This document shows, piece by piece, positions 29,467 through 36,265 of a stretch of 47,752 bases of DNA. The position numbers and the translations under genes are program-made. The stretch spans positions 1-47,752 of the forward strand of contig SLJW01000089.1 of the NCBI GenBank assembly GCA_007134865.1. The letters run 5' to 3'. The notes below the pieces were generated by a model. It had not been told where the DNA came from. It ran no database searches and worked only from the letters and a program-made list of their open reading frames with translations. The DNA comes from Paracoccaceae bacterium. GTDB taxonomy: Bacteria; Pseudomonadota; Alphaproteobacteria; Rhodobacterales; Rhodobacteraceae. The stretch's first letter is position 1. Each line of letters begins with the position of its first letter.

Positions 29467-30501
29467 CTACGCCTGCGGCGCGGGCCCGTGCGAGTGCCGC
29501 AAGACCAGTTGCGGCGTAAGAAGCCGCGAAGCATGCGGCTGGTCGGGCGCGGCAATCCGCGCCAGCAGCATTGCAGCCAGTTCAGAAGCACAATCTGCAA
29601 TGCGGGCATCAAATGTGGTCAGGCCGGGTGTGACATGCGCGGCTGCAGGGATATTGTCGAAGCCGATGACCGACAGATCTTCAGGTATTGACAGACCGCG
29701 CGCATGGGCCGCGGCCATGAGTTCGATCGCGAGACCGTCAGCAACGGCCAGCACGGCGGTGGGTCGGTCCGGACCGTCCAGCAGTGTCGAGATTGCGCGC
29801 GCGCGTCCTTCAGGATCGTAACGTGCGCAAGATACATGGCACAGCGACAAGCCGGGGTCGCCCTTGGCATCAAACGCATTGCGCAACCCGTCCTCGCGCA
29901 GAATCCGGAATGTCAGTGGATCGTCGATGCTCAGCAGGCCGAAACGACGATGGCCGAGGTCGTAGAGCAGCTCAAACGCCTCGGCAAAGGCCGCGCGCCC
30001 GTCCGTATCCAGCCAGCTATAGCTGGTGTCATCCGCACCGTTTCTGCCATGCGCGACGAAGGGGAATCCGCGCGCTTGCAGTCGGGCCACGCGGGGATCA
30101 TCCTGTTCGATCCGGCTGAGCACGATGCCATCCACGCGCCCCGATGTTACAAGGCTCTCCAATTGGTGCAGTTCGGAGCCCTCACGGGGCACTGCGGAGA
30201 GCAACAGTTCGACACCTTTTGCAGCGAAGCCTTCGGTCAGACCGCTGACGAATTCGCCGAGAAAAGGATCCGCCAGCCCGCGACCCCGCAGCGGCAGCAG
30301 AAAGCCTGCATAACCAGATCGCCCCGAGGCAAGCGCCTGCGCGGCGCGGTTGGGAACATAGCCGAGGTCCTGCGCCGCCTTGGCGACACGTTTGCGAGTC
30401 TTCAGGGCGATGGCCTCATGCTGCGCCAAGGCCCGCGAAACGGTTGCCGGGGACAGGCCCAGATGTCGCGCCAGATCGGAAAGCGAGTGCGCCTTGCTCA
30501 T
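29467..30501 (-). CDS. LacI-family transcriptional regulator of the sugar importer
   Basis: This 344-residue LacI/GalR repressor has helix-turn-helix SLSDLARHLGLSPATVSRAL at the N-terminus, hinge NRAAQALASGRS, then a sugar-binding-protein-like effector domain (YAGFLLPLRGRGLADPFLGE, PEDLSVIGFDNIPAAAHVTP). GGGAGGAAA precedes the ATG at 30501. Two operator-like palindromes lie 30-63 bp upstream, so it probably represses its own operon, which continues into the importer and hydrolase genes. The inducer is likely the imported sugar derivative. Confidence 0.92.
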   Translation of the reverse strand: MSKAHSLSDLARHLGLSPATVSRALAQHEAIALKTRKRVAKAAQDLGYVPNRAAQALASGRSGYAGFLLPLRGRGLADPFLGEFVSGLTEGFAAKGVELLLSAVPREGSELHQLESLVTSGRVDGIVLSRIEQDDPRVARLQARGFPFVAHGRNGADDTSYSWLDTDGRAAFAEAFELLYDLGHRRFGLLSIDDPLTFRILREDGLRNAFDAKGDPGLSLCHVSCARYDPEGRARAISTLLDGPDRPTAVLAVADGLAIELMAAAHARGLSIPEDLSVIGFDNIPAAAHVTPGLTTFDARIADCASELAAMLLARIAAPDQPHASRLLTPQLVLRHSHGPAPQA

Positions 30502-30530
30502 GACGTCGGTTTTCCTCCCAATACAGGGTT

Positions 30531-30546
30531 ATAAAGCGCTTTAAAT
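30531..30546. promoter_or_regulatory. LacI-type operator 1 (sugar module)
   Basis: ATAAAGCGCTTTAAAT contains the perfect 12-bp palindrome TAAAGCGCTTTA (30532-30543). It lies 30 bp upstream of the LacI start. Its centre is 20 bp, two helical turns, from the centre of the second site, so both can be bound on the same DNA face. Confidence 0.75.
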
Positions 30547-30550
30547 ATTT

Positions 30551-30564
30551 TGCAAGCGCTTTAA
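30551..30564. promoter_or_regulatory. LacI-type operator 2 (sugar module)
   Basis: TGCAAGCGCTTTAA carries the same AAGCGCTT core as operator 1 and matches the intragenic site at 29386-29399 in inverted orientation (13 of 14 or better). It may control the leftward LacI-importer operon. Confidence 0.7.
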
Positions 30565-30721
30565 CTCAAGGTCTCCTGACCGTTTGCGACACGACACGCT
30601 TCCTTCCGCTCAACCTCTCGTGATTGGGAAAGACAGGACTCTTCGCATGCGAAGATATCGGCGGCATCAGCGCCCTTACGAGCGGGGTTGCGGGCATTCC
30701 CCCCTTGTCCTGCGGCCAATT

Positions 30722-30758
30722 CCCCCGAGAGTATTTCAAGCAAGAAAATATGAGGGGG
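30722..30758 (-). repeat. Dispersed repeat (copy B)
   Basis: On the minus strand this reads CCCCCTCATATTTTCTTGC followed by TTGAAATACTCTCGGGGG. It aligns with copy A at 28101-28132 across TTTTCTTGC, GAAATACTC/GAAAATACTC and the G-run. The ends CCCCC and GGGGG are complementary, so the unit itself can fold. The two copies are inverted relative to each other and flank the binding-protein and LacI genes. Confidence 0.55.
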
Positions 30759-30905
30759 TGGAGGCGCGATAGCGTGGCATCGGGCTGTTCTCCGGGGCTG
30801 ATGTGGTTCGATCAACAGTGACAGAGGGGCTCGCAGCGTTTCATGTGCTCGGTTAACACTAAGACATAGCGCGTCACATCCTCACACGTGAAAAAGGCAT
30901 GACCC

Positions 30906-32051
30906 ATGGAACTGAGTGCAGACTGGAGCTATCCGACCACGATCAAATTCGGTGCGGGGCGGATTTCGGAACTGGCCAGACATTGCAGGTCCGTGGGCAT
31001 GGCGCGGCCGTTGCTGGTGACAGATCGGGGCTTGGCGTCGCTTCCGATCACGGCGCATGCTCTCGGCATTCTCGACGCGGCCGGTCTCGGTCGCGCCATA
31101 TTCAGCGAGGTTGACCCAAACCCCACCGAGACCAACATGCAAACGGGCCTGCAAGCCTATCGCGCGGGCGGGCATGACGGGGTGGTGGCCTTTGGGGGCG
31201 GTTCGGCGCTGGATCTGGGCAAGATGATCGCGCTGATGGTCGATCAGCCGGTGAGCGTCTGGGACCTTGAGGATATCGGCGATTGGTGGACACGCGCCAA
31301 TCCAGACACGATTGCCCCGATCATCGCCGTGCCGACCACGGCGGGCACCGGCTCCGAGGTCGGGCGTGCGGGCGTGCTGACGGATCGTGCCACGAATCGC
31401 AAGAAGATCATCTTCCACCCCAGGCTGATGCCCGCTGTTACTCTCTGCGATCCGGAACTGACAACGGGCATGCCCGCCATCATCACGGCTGGCACCGGGA
31501 TGGATGCCCTTGCCCATTGTATGGAAGCCTATTGCAGCCCGCATTATCACCCCATGTCGCAGGGGATTGCGCTGGAGGGAATGCGGCTGGTGCTCGAGAA
31601 CCTGCCGCGCGCCTATGCCGCCCCTGACGATCTGGAGGCGCGCGCGCAGATGATGTCAGCCGCCGCGATGGGCGCCGTGGCGTTCCAGAAAGGTCTGGGC
31701 GCAATCCATGCCCTGAGCCATCCAGTGGGGGCGGTCTACAACACCCATCACGGCACCACCAACGCGGTTGTCATGCCCATGGTGCTGGCGTTCAATCGGC
31801 CCGCAATCGAGGATCGGATCGCGCGTGCGGCGGCCTATCTTGGCATCGCGGGCGGGTTTGACGGGTTTCTCGCGCATATCATGGACCTGCGCGCCGCGCT
31901 CTCGATCCCGCCCGGCCTAGGCGCGATGGGGGTCGAGGCTGAACGGCTTGACGCGCTGACCGAGATGGCGCTGCAGGACCCATCCTGCGGCGGCAATCCG
32001 ATCAGGATGACCCGCGCGAACACGCGCGCCCTGTTCGAGGCCTGTATGTGA
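30906..32051 (+). CDS. Iron-containing alcohol dehydrogenase (group III type)
   Basis: This 381-residue Fe-ADH-family NAD(P)-dependent dehydrogenase has N-terminal nucleotide motif VVAFGGGSALDLGKMIAL, and PIIAVPTTAGTGSEVGRAGV. Metal ligands sit in GTGMDALAHCMEAYCS (Asp and His) and AIHALSHPVGAVYNTHHGTT (two His). AAAAAGGC precedes the ATG. It is divergent from the LacI-sugar operon and could process an alcohol or aldehyde released from the imported compound. The substrate is not deducible; the family includes butanol, lactaldehyde, glycerol-type and maleylacetate reductases. Confidence 0.9.
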   Translation: MELSADWSYPTTIKFGAGRISELARHCRSVGMARPLLVTDRGLASLPITAHALGILDAAGLGRAIFSEVDPNPTETNMQTGLQAYRAGGHDGVVAFGGGSALDLGKMIALMVDQPVSVWDLEDIGDWWTRANPDTIAPIIAVPTTAGTGSEVGRAGVLTDRATNRKKIIFHPRLMPAVTLCDPELTTGMPAIITAGTGMDALAHCMEAYCSPHYHPMSQGIALEGMRLVLENLPRAYAAPDDLEARAQMMSAAAMGAVAFQKGLGAIHALSHPVGAVYNTHHGTTNAVVMPMVLAFNRPAIEDRIARAAAYLGIAGGFDGFLAHIMDLRAALSIPPGLGAMGVEAERLDALTEMALQDPSCGGNPIRMTRANTRALFEACM

Positions 32052-32136
32052 GGCTGCGGGGAGATGGCTGACCAGATATGGCGCAGACGCTTCGCCGCCT
32101 TGTGGTTCGCTCGGCTTCCGGGCTTGTTCGGCATTG

Positions 32137-32301
32137 TCACTTCGTCAGGATCAGTTTGCCTGCCCGCGTGATCCGCAGCGTGTAGATCTGACCGTCAAGT
32201 TCGATCTGCGCGACATTGCCCTGAGCCGTCAGGCGCCGTGCATGATGCAGCGGGACAGGCGGCGGGCTCGAGAATTCCGTATAGTGTTTTCGCTCTGCCA
32301 T
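32137..32301 (-). CDS. hemP: Hemin uptake protein HemP
   Basis: This 54-residue protein ends in the diagnostic HemP motif YTLRITRAGKLILTK. It is preceded by HHARRLTAQGN and IELDGQI. I choose the ATG at 32301 because the upstream in-frame extension (to 32445) has no family resemblance; the ribosome site is weak. HemP proteins are small factors for expression or function of haem uptake and are normally iron-regulated next to a haem receptor or hmu operon. No haem uptake genes are visible here, so the gene stands alone beside zinc-related genes. Confidence 0.85.
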   Translation of the reverse strand: MAERKHYTEFSSPPPVPLHHARRLTAQGNVAQIELDGQIYTLRITRAGKLILTK

Positions 32302-32441
32302 CAGCGTAGAACCGGATCTTGTTGGCGTGAGGAAAGAATTACTTGCATCACGGACAGCCCCGAAGATGAGACGTGGATGCCGGGCTGCGACAGGGTCATG
32401 GCTAGGCGTTGACGAAATGTTGACAAAAACAATCGGGATAG

Positions 32442-32711
32442 TCAAGACCTGACTTGCGCGGCATAAGCAATGTCGGCCGCACTCACTTCCGCCAGAGGCC
32501 GATGAACAACAATCATCTGGCGTGTCAGGTCCAGCCCCAGGAGTGAAATCTGGGTCACTGGCTCGGGGCAGTTTTCGTCGCTACAGGGCAGTTCGGCGAC
32601 GCGGATCAAGACATGCGGGCCAAGCATAAGATACTGGCGCGCCAACCGCTTGACCCGTTGCATATGCCACAGATCAGCGCTTTTCTGGCGGATATCCAGA
32701 GCAAGACTCAT
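32442..32711 (-). CDS. Small CxxxxCP protein coupled to the hisI paralogue
   Basis: This 89-residue protein has the motif ELPCSDENCPEPVTQISLLG and a C-terminal HRPLAEVSAADIAYA. Its ATG overlaps the hisI stop (ATGA at 32708-32711). Small proteins with a Cys-x4-Cys-Pro motif occur next to COG0523 GTPases and metal-response genes, which fits the neighbour at 33257. That memory is not backed by a search. It may bind metal through the two cysteines. It was not assigned to a named family. Confidence 0.65.
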   Translation of the reverse strand: MSLALDIRQKSADLWHMQRVKRLARQYLMLGPHVLIRVAELPCSDENCPEPVTQISLLGLDLTRQMIVVHRPLAEVSAADIAYAAQVRS

Positions 32712-33175
32712 AGCTGGGTCGGGTTCTCTGCATCGCCATATACCGCGACCGGGTCAAAGACGCGTGTCGTCTCGGTAAAGACCAGCGCGCCGCCTGCCTC
32801 TGCCCCCGTTGGCACAGCACGATAGAAGCAGGAGCGGTAGCCGACATGGCAGCAGGCGCCATTTCCGGCCACCTCGACGCGCAGCCAGATTGCGTCCTGA
32901 TCATCGTCGATGCGCGCCTCGATCACGCGCTGCACAAGGCCCGATGTCGCGCCCTTGCGCCACAGTGTCCGTCGCGCGCGGCTGAAATAATGCGCCTCGC
33001 CGGTCGTGAGCGTCAGGCGCAGAGCTTCTGCACTCATCCAGCCCAGCATCAGGACTTCACCGCTGGCGGCATCATTCGTGATGCAGGGGATCAGGCCGTC
33101 CACGTCGAATTTCGGTGCAAGCTCGGTGCTTTCTTCGACCTGTTCGACTGTGCGGCGAGGGTGAAACTCGATCAT
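32708..33175 (-). CDS. hisI: Phosphoribosyl-AMP cyclohydrolase paralogue lacking one zinc ligand
   Basis: HisI opens the adenine ring of phosphoribosyl-AMP in histidine synthesis. This 155-residue copy has FDVDGLIPCITND, VLMLGWMSAEALRLTLTTGE, YFSRARRTLWRKGATSG and the C-terminal metal region. The canonical motif is DCDxD, where Cys binds zinc and the Asp residues bind magnesium. Here it is Asp90-Asp91-Asp92-Gln93-Asp94, so the cysteine is replaced by Asp. The other two ligands remain (Cys109 in CCHVG, with an extra Cys108, and Cys116 in RSCFYR). A GTG at 33187 is an alternative start. The gene is away from his genes and diverges from a COG0523 gene with a Zur-like box between. It is probably a low-zinc backup enzyme. 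Confidence 0.9.
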   Translation of the reverse strand: MIEFHPRRTVEQVEESTELAPKFDVDGLIPCITNDAASGEVLMLGWMSAEALRLTLTTGEAHYFSRARRTLWRKGATSGLVQRVIEARIDDDQDAIWLRVEVAGNGACCHVGYRSCFYRAVPTGAEAGGALVFTETTRVFDPVAVYGDAENPTQL

Positions 33176-33202
33176 CTGCCTTGGCACCCTTGTCTAGAAA
33201 AG

Positions 33203-33217
33203 TGTTATACTATAACA
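33203..33217. promoter_or_regulatory. Zur-box-like palindrome between hisI and COG0523 genes
   Basis: TGTTATA-C-TATAACA is a perfect 7+1+7 palindrome, close to the alphaproteobacterial Zur consensus (GTTATA..ATAAC). It lies 27 bp from the hisI ATG and 39 bp from the GTPase ATG, so one site can repress both divergent units when zinc is plentiful. Zur itself is not in the window. Confidence 0.75.
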
Positions 33218-33256
33218 AACATATTCACCGAGCCCCTGCAACCCGGAACGCTGATC

Positions 33257-34357
33257 ATGTCCGATCCCATCCCCGTCACCTTGCTCACTGGTTTTCTCGG
33301 TGCAGGCAAGACCACGCTTCTGAACAAACTCTTGCATGACCCGGGTGCTGGGCGCGTCGCAGTGGTGGTGAATGAATTCGGCGAGGCGGGGCTGGACCAC
33401 GACCTGATCGAAAAGGCCGCCGAAGATGTCGTGCTCATGCCCGCAGGCTGTCTGTGTTGCACGATAAGGGGGGATCTGTCGAAGACGCTCATCTCCCTGC
33501 TGGCGCGCCGCGCGCGTGCTGAACTGCCTTTCGACCGTGTCGTGATCGAGACGACCGGGCTGGCCGATCCCGGCCCCATCCACCATACGCTTCTGGTCGA
33601 TCCGGTGCTGGCGCCGAATTATGCCCTCGACGGGATCGTGACTGTTGTGGACAGCGTTCTGGGGGCCGCCACGTTGGACCAGCATGGCGAGGCGCAGGCG
33701 CAGGTCGCCATGGCCGACCGCCTGGTGGTGAGCAAGACCGACATCGCCGATGCGGCGGCTAAAGGGGCACTCGGGGCGCGCCTGGACCGGTTGAACCCCG
33801 GCGCGCGTCGGATCATCGCAGAGAAGGGGGCAGTGCCATCGGGCGCGCTGTTCGGGATCGGGGCCTTGCGCCGCGCCATGACGCAGGACCATGCGCTGGA
33901 CTGGCTGGCCGCGCCTGCCAACGACCCATTGGAGGGGGTGTCTGGCCTGACCCTCCCCAAGGCGCGCAAGCCCGTGGAGCCCGGGCCGTCGCACCACGCC
34001 TCGGATGACCGCATCGCCACGGCCTCGATCTCGCTGACCGACCCGATCCAACCCGAGACCTTCGATTTCTGGCTCGACACGCTGGTCGCCCTGCGCGGCG
34101 CGCATATCCTGCGACTGAAAGGCATTGCCCATATCAAGGGCGCGGACAATCCTTTCGTCTTTCACGGGGTGCAGCATATCTTCGAGCCGCCAGTGCCGCT
34201 TGCCGACTGGGACGGCACCGATACGACCAGCCGTGTGGTGATCATCGCGCGTGACATGCCGCAGAGTGAGCTTGAGGAAAGCCTATCGCTGCTGCGCCGA
34301 ACGCCAGACGCGCAAGCGCGGGGGATGATTGTCCATACGCTTGAGCAACCTTTCTGA
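33257..34357 (+). CDS. COG0523 / CobW-family GTPase, zinc metallochaperone type
   Basis: This 366-residue G3E GTPase has P-loop GFLGAGKT (12-19), the family metal-binding motif CLCC (65-68 in PAGCLCCTIRGDLS), the switch region VIETTGLADP and the SKTD base-recognition motif. The C-terminal CobW_C domain includes LRLKGIAHIKGADNPFVFHG. I start at ATG 33257, since upstream sequence is the Zur-like operator region. Members under Zur control deliver zinc to client enzymes during zinc starvation. The linked hisI paralogue, DUF1826 gene and operator support zinc rather than cobalamin function. Confidence 0.9.
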   Translation: MSDPIPVTLLTGFLGAGKTTLLNKLLHDPGAGRVAVVVNEFGEAGLDHDLIEKAAEDVVLMPAGCLCCTIRGDLSKTLISLLARRARAELPFDRVVIETTGLADPGPIHHTLLVDPVLAPNYALDGIVTVVDSVLGAATLDQHGEAQAQVAMADRLVVSKTDIADAAAKGALGARLDRLNPGARRIIAEKGAVPSGALFGIGALRRAMTQDHALDWLAAPANDPLEGVSGLTLPKARKPVEPGPSHHASDDRIATASISLTDPIQPETFDFWLDTLVALRGAHILRLKGIAHIKGADNPFVFHGVQHIFEPPVPLADWDGTDTTSRVVIIARDMPQSELEESLSLLRRTPDAQARGMIVHTLEQPF

Positions 34358-34436
34358 TGACCCCGCGCGCGCATGTAATGCCCACTGCTTCGTGCGACCC
34401 TGCCACGCATCACGGAGCCTCAAAAAGAGTGACAAG

Positions 34437-35057
34437 ATGAAGGATTATCCGACTGCGCCCCTCACTGGCGTGTGCATCACCGAGAGTGTTGACGGGTTGG
34501 ATTCCATTCACGCGCCTGATTGCGCCGCCGTGATCTTGGCGCGATCCGATTGCGCCACCCTGACCGAATGGCTCACAGCGCTGCCATCGGATCGCCTGCC
34601 ACAGACCCGCCAGATCCTGCGACCCGACGCGCTCCCGGACGTGTTGCACGACATCTGCGCGGGGCTACCCGATGCGCCGGAGCGGTTTCTCCTGGTCGAG
34701 AGTATCGCGACCCTGGCCGAAAGCTTCGCGCATGTCATACGCGCGCCATGGCTGCGCCTGCGGCTGGAGGTCGTGACCGGCAATGCCTGCCGCAAGTTTC
34801 ATGTCGACAATGTCACGGCCCGGCTCGTTTGCACCTATCGCGGCACTGGGACGCAATACGGGCTCGCCGAGCGCGGTGCGGAGCCAGAGGTGATCCACAC
34901 GGTGCCCACTGGCCAGCCCATCCTGCTGCGCGGAATGCGCTGGCCGACGACACCGCCTTCTCTGCTCAAGCACCGCTCGCCCCCTGTCGAGGGCACCGGC
35001 GAGACGCGGTTGTTGCTAGTGCTCGACCCGATCCTCGATCCGGAAGATGAGGTTTAG
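34437..35057 (+). CDS. DUF1826 family protein
   Basis: This 206-residue cytoplasmic protein resembles DUF1826: LRLRLEVVTGNACRKFHVDN, then VTARLVCTYRGTGTQY and a C-terminal VHTVPTGQP-like segment (IHTVPTGQPILLRGMRWP). DUF1826 genes are recurrent neighbours of COG0523 GTPases, as here, 79 bp downstream of one. The conserved His-x-Asp (FHVDN) resembles metal-binding residues of oxygenase-like cupin enzymes, but function is unknown. I start at ATG 34437; AAAGAGTGACAAG supplies the ribosome site. Confidence 0.75.
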   Translation: MKDYPTAPLTGVCITESVDGLDSIHAPDCAAVILARSDCATLTEWLTALPSDRLPQTRQILRPDALPDVLHDICAGLPDAPERFLLVESIATLAESFAHVIRAPWLRLRLEVVTGNACRKFHVDNVTARLVCTYRGTGTQYGLAERGAEPEVIHTVPTGQPILLRGMRWPTTPPSLLKHRSPPVEGTGETRLLLVLDPILDPEDEV

Positions 35058-35085
35058 GGCGCTCACTGGCGCTTGATCCGAATTC

Positions 35086-35098
35086 GTTACAAGATTAC
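35086..35098. promoter_or_regulatory. Zur-like operator before the small Cys/His protein
   Basis: GTTACAAGATTAC matches 11 of 13 positions of GTTATAHHATAAC. It is followed by GC and six more bases, then ATG at 35108. The same block with the same nine-base gap to the ATG recurs at 37792-37804. That close match argues for a real shared operator. Confidence 0.55.
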
Positions 35099-35107
35099 GC
35101 AATAGAC

Positions 35108-35479
35108 ATGATCTCGCTCAAAACCCTATCGATCCGTCTGACCGCCGCGCTGCTTGCGCTTGCGCTGACGGGTCTGGGGTTTGGTCATCAACACGCGCCC
35201 GGCGCGCCTGCCGACCCGTTGTTGACCGCCTATCTTGAACAGGGCGGATCGCTGCATGATCTCTGCCTTTACGAGCACAATGCCCCCGATGGTGAGGAGC
35301 CGCCAGATTGTCCAGTCTGCACGCTGGCAAATGGCATGGCATTGGCGACGGTTGGGTCACAGGCAGGAATTGGCTTTCGCATCGTCATGCGCGACCTGCC
35401 AGAGGCAGGTCATTTGCTGGCCGAACGTCATACCAAGCGCGCACCCCCGGCCCGTGGCCCGCCCTTTGCTCTTGTCTGA
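35108..35479 (+). CDS. Small exported Cys/His protein (DUF2946-like)
   Basis: This 123-residue protein starts with a hydrophobic signal or anchor (LTAALLALALTGLGFGHQHA). It then has LHDLCLYEHNAPDG and PPDCPVCTLANGMALAT, with cysteines arranged Cys...Cys-x-x-Cys, and several His. The layout resembles DUF2946 proteins that occur beside copper genes. Transition-metal binding in the periplasm or membrane is likely but inferred. It starts the unit that runs into the YcnI-like and CopCD genes, with an operator-like box 9 bp upstream of its ATG. Confidence 0.65.
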   Translation: MISLKTLSIRLTAALLALALTGLGFGHQHAPGAPADPLLTAYLEQGGSLHDLCLYEHNAPDGEEPPDCPVCTLANGMALATVGSQAGIGFRIVMRDLPEAGHLLAERHTKRAPPARGPPFALV

Positions 35480-35540
35480 CACCTGAAACCCGGTCGCGCC
35501 TGCGGTCGGTCCTTACAGCTTCATACAAGAGAGAATCCTC

Positions 35541-36122
35541 ATGCGATCCACGATACTTGCGGCTTTCGCCGCAACTCTGGCTGCGCCTGCAGCCTTTGCT
35601 CATGCCACATTCGAGCAACGCGAAGTCACCCAGAACGCGCGCGAGCGCATGGTTGTCCGAATCCCGCATGGCTGCGCGGGCGGGAAGGACACGTTGCGGG
35701 TGCGGGTGGCCATTCCTGATGGCATCAACGCCGTGCAGCCCATGGTCAAGGCGGGCTGGGATCTGAGCGTGATCACCGGCCCGCTGGCCGAGCCCTATCA
35801 CAGCCATGGCGCCGAGATCACCGAAGGCGTGCGCGAGATCATCTGGGAGGGCAATCTGCCCGACGCCTTCTATGATGAATTCGCTTTCCGCGCCCGCTTC
35901 ACCGAAGCCCTGCCTGCGGGCGAGTTGGTCCATATTCCGGTAGTGCAGGAATGCGCCGATGGTGCCGCGCGCTGGATTGAGATCCCGGCCGAGGGGCAGT
36001 CCTCGCATGATCTCGCCTATCCGGCTCCGGCTGTGATGGTGCTGCCTGCTGCCGATCACGGGCACTCGCACAGCCATTCGCATGATCATTCACATGACCA
36101 TGGGCACAGCCACGGCGATTGA
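35541..36122 (+). CDS. YcnI-like (DUF1775) copper-binding protein with His-rich tail
   Basis: This 193-residue exported protein has signal peptide MRSTILAAFAATLAAPAAFA, leaving His at the mature N-terminus (HATFEQREV). That is the monohistidine copper site of YcnI proteins. The DUF1775 domain follows, with VRIPHGCAGGKDTLRVRVAI, VREIIWEGNLPDAFYDEFAF and FARFTEALPAGELVHIPVVQ-like elements. The last 22 residues are almost only His, Asp and Ser (HGHSHSHSHDHSHDHGHSHG), a metal sponge not usual in the family. AAGAGAGAATCC precedes the ATG. It is followed by the CopC-CopD fusion, as in ycnI-ycnJ loci. Confidence 0.88.
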   Translation: MRSTILAAFAATLAAPAAFAHATFEQREVTQNARERMVVRIPHGCAGGKDTLRVRVAIPDGINAVQPMVKAGWDLSVITGPLAEPYHSHGAEITEGVREIIWEGNLPDAFYDEFAFRARFTEALPAGELVHIPVVQECADGAARWIEIPAEGQSSHDLAYPAPAVMVLPAADHGHSHSHSHDHSHDHGHSHGD

Positions 36123-36265
36123 GAGATAGCGGCAGGCCAGGGTTTGCGGAGGCGTCCCTTCCCTTGGCCTGCCGTTTGTCGCGCAGTGGTCAGTTCCCGT
36201 TCATTGCGTATCACTTCCCGCCGGGTACGGTTTCTCGACCCGGGGGGCTTGTTCGAGTTTACCCG

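Larger units (their letters stand above)
30502..30905. other. Divergent intergenic region: operators, repeat copy B, promoters
   Basis: This 404-bp region lies between the LacI gene (leftward) and the iron-type alcohol dehydrogenase (rightward). It holds the two operators at 30531-30564, the repeat at 30722-30758 and, before the dehydrogenase, AAAAAGGC as a ribosome site. Short open frames across 30561-30821 have no recognisable content and no convincing starts. Confidence 0.4.

Noticed and set aside
35086-35098. Classifying this box as a certain Zur site
   Set aside because: It differs from the consensus at two positions; it is reported as Zur-like, with the twin-site spacing as the stronger evidence.
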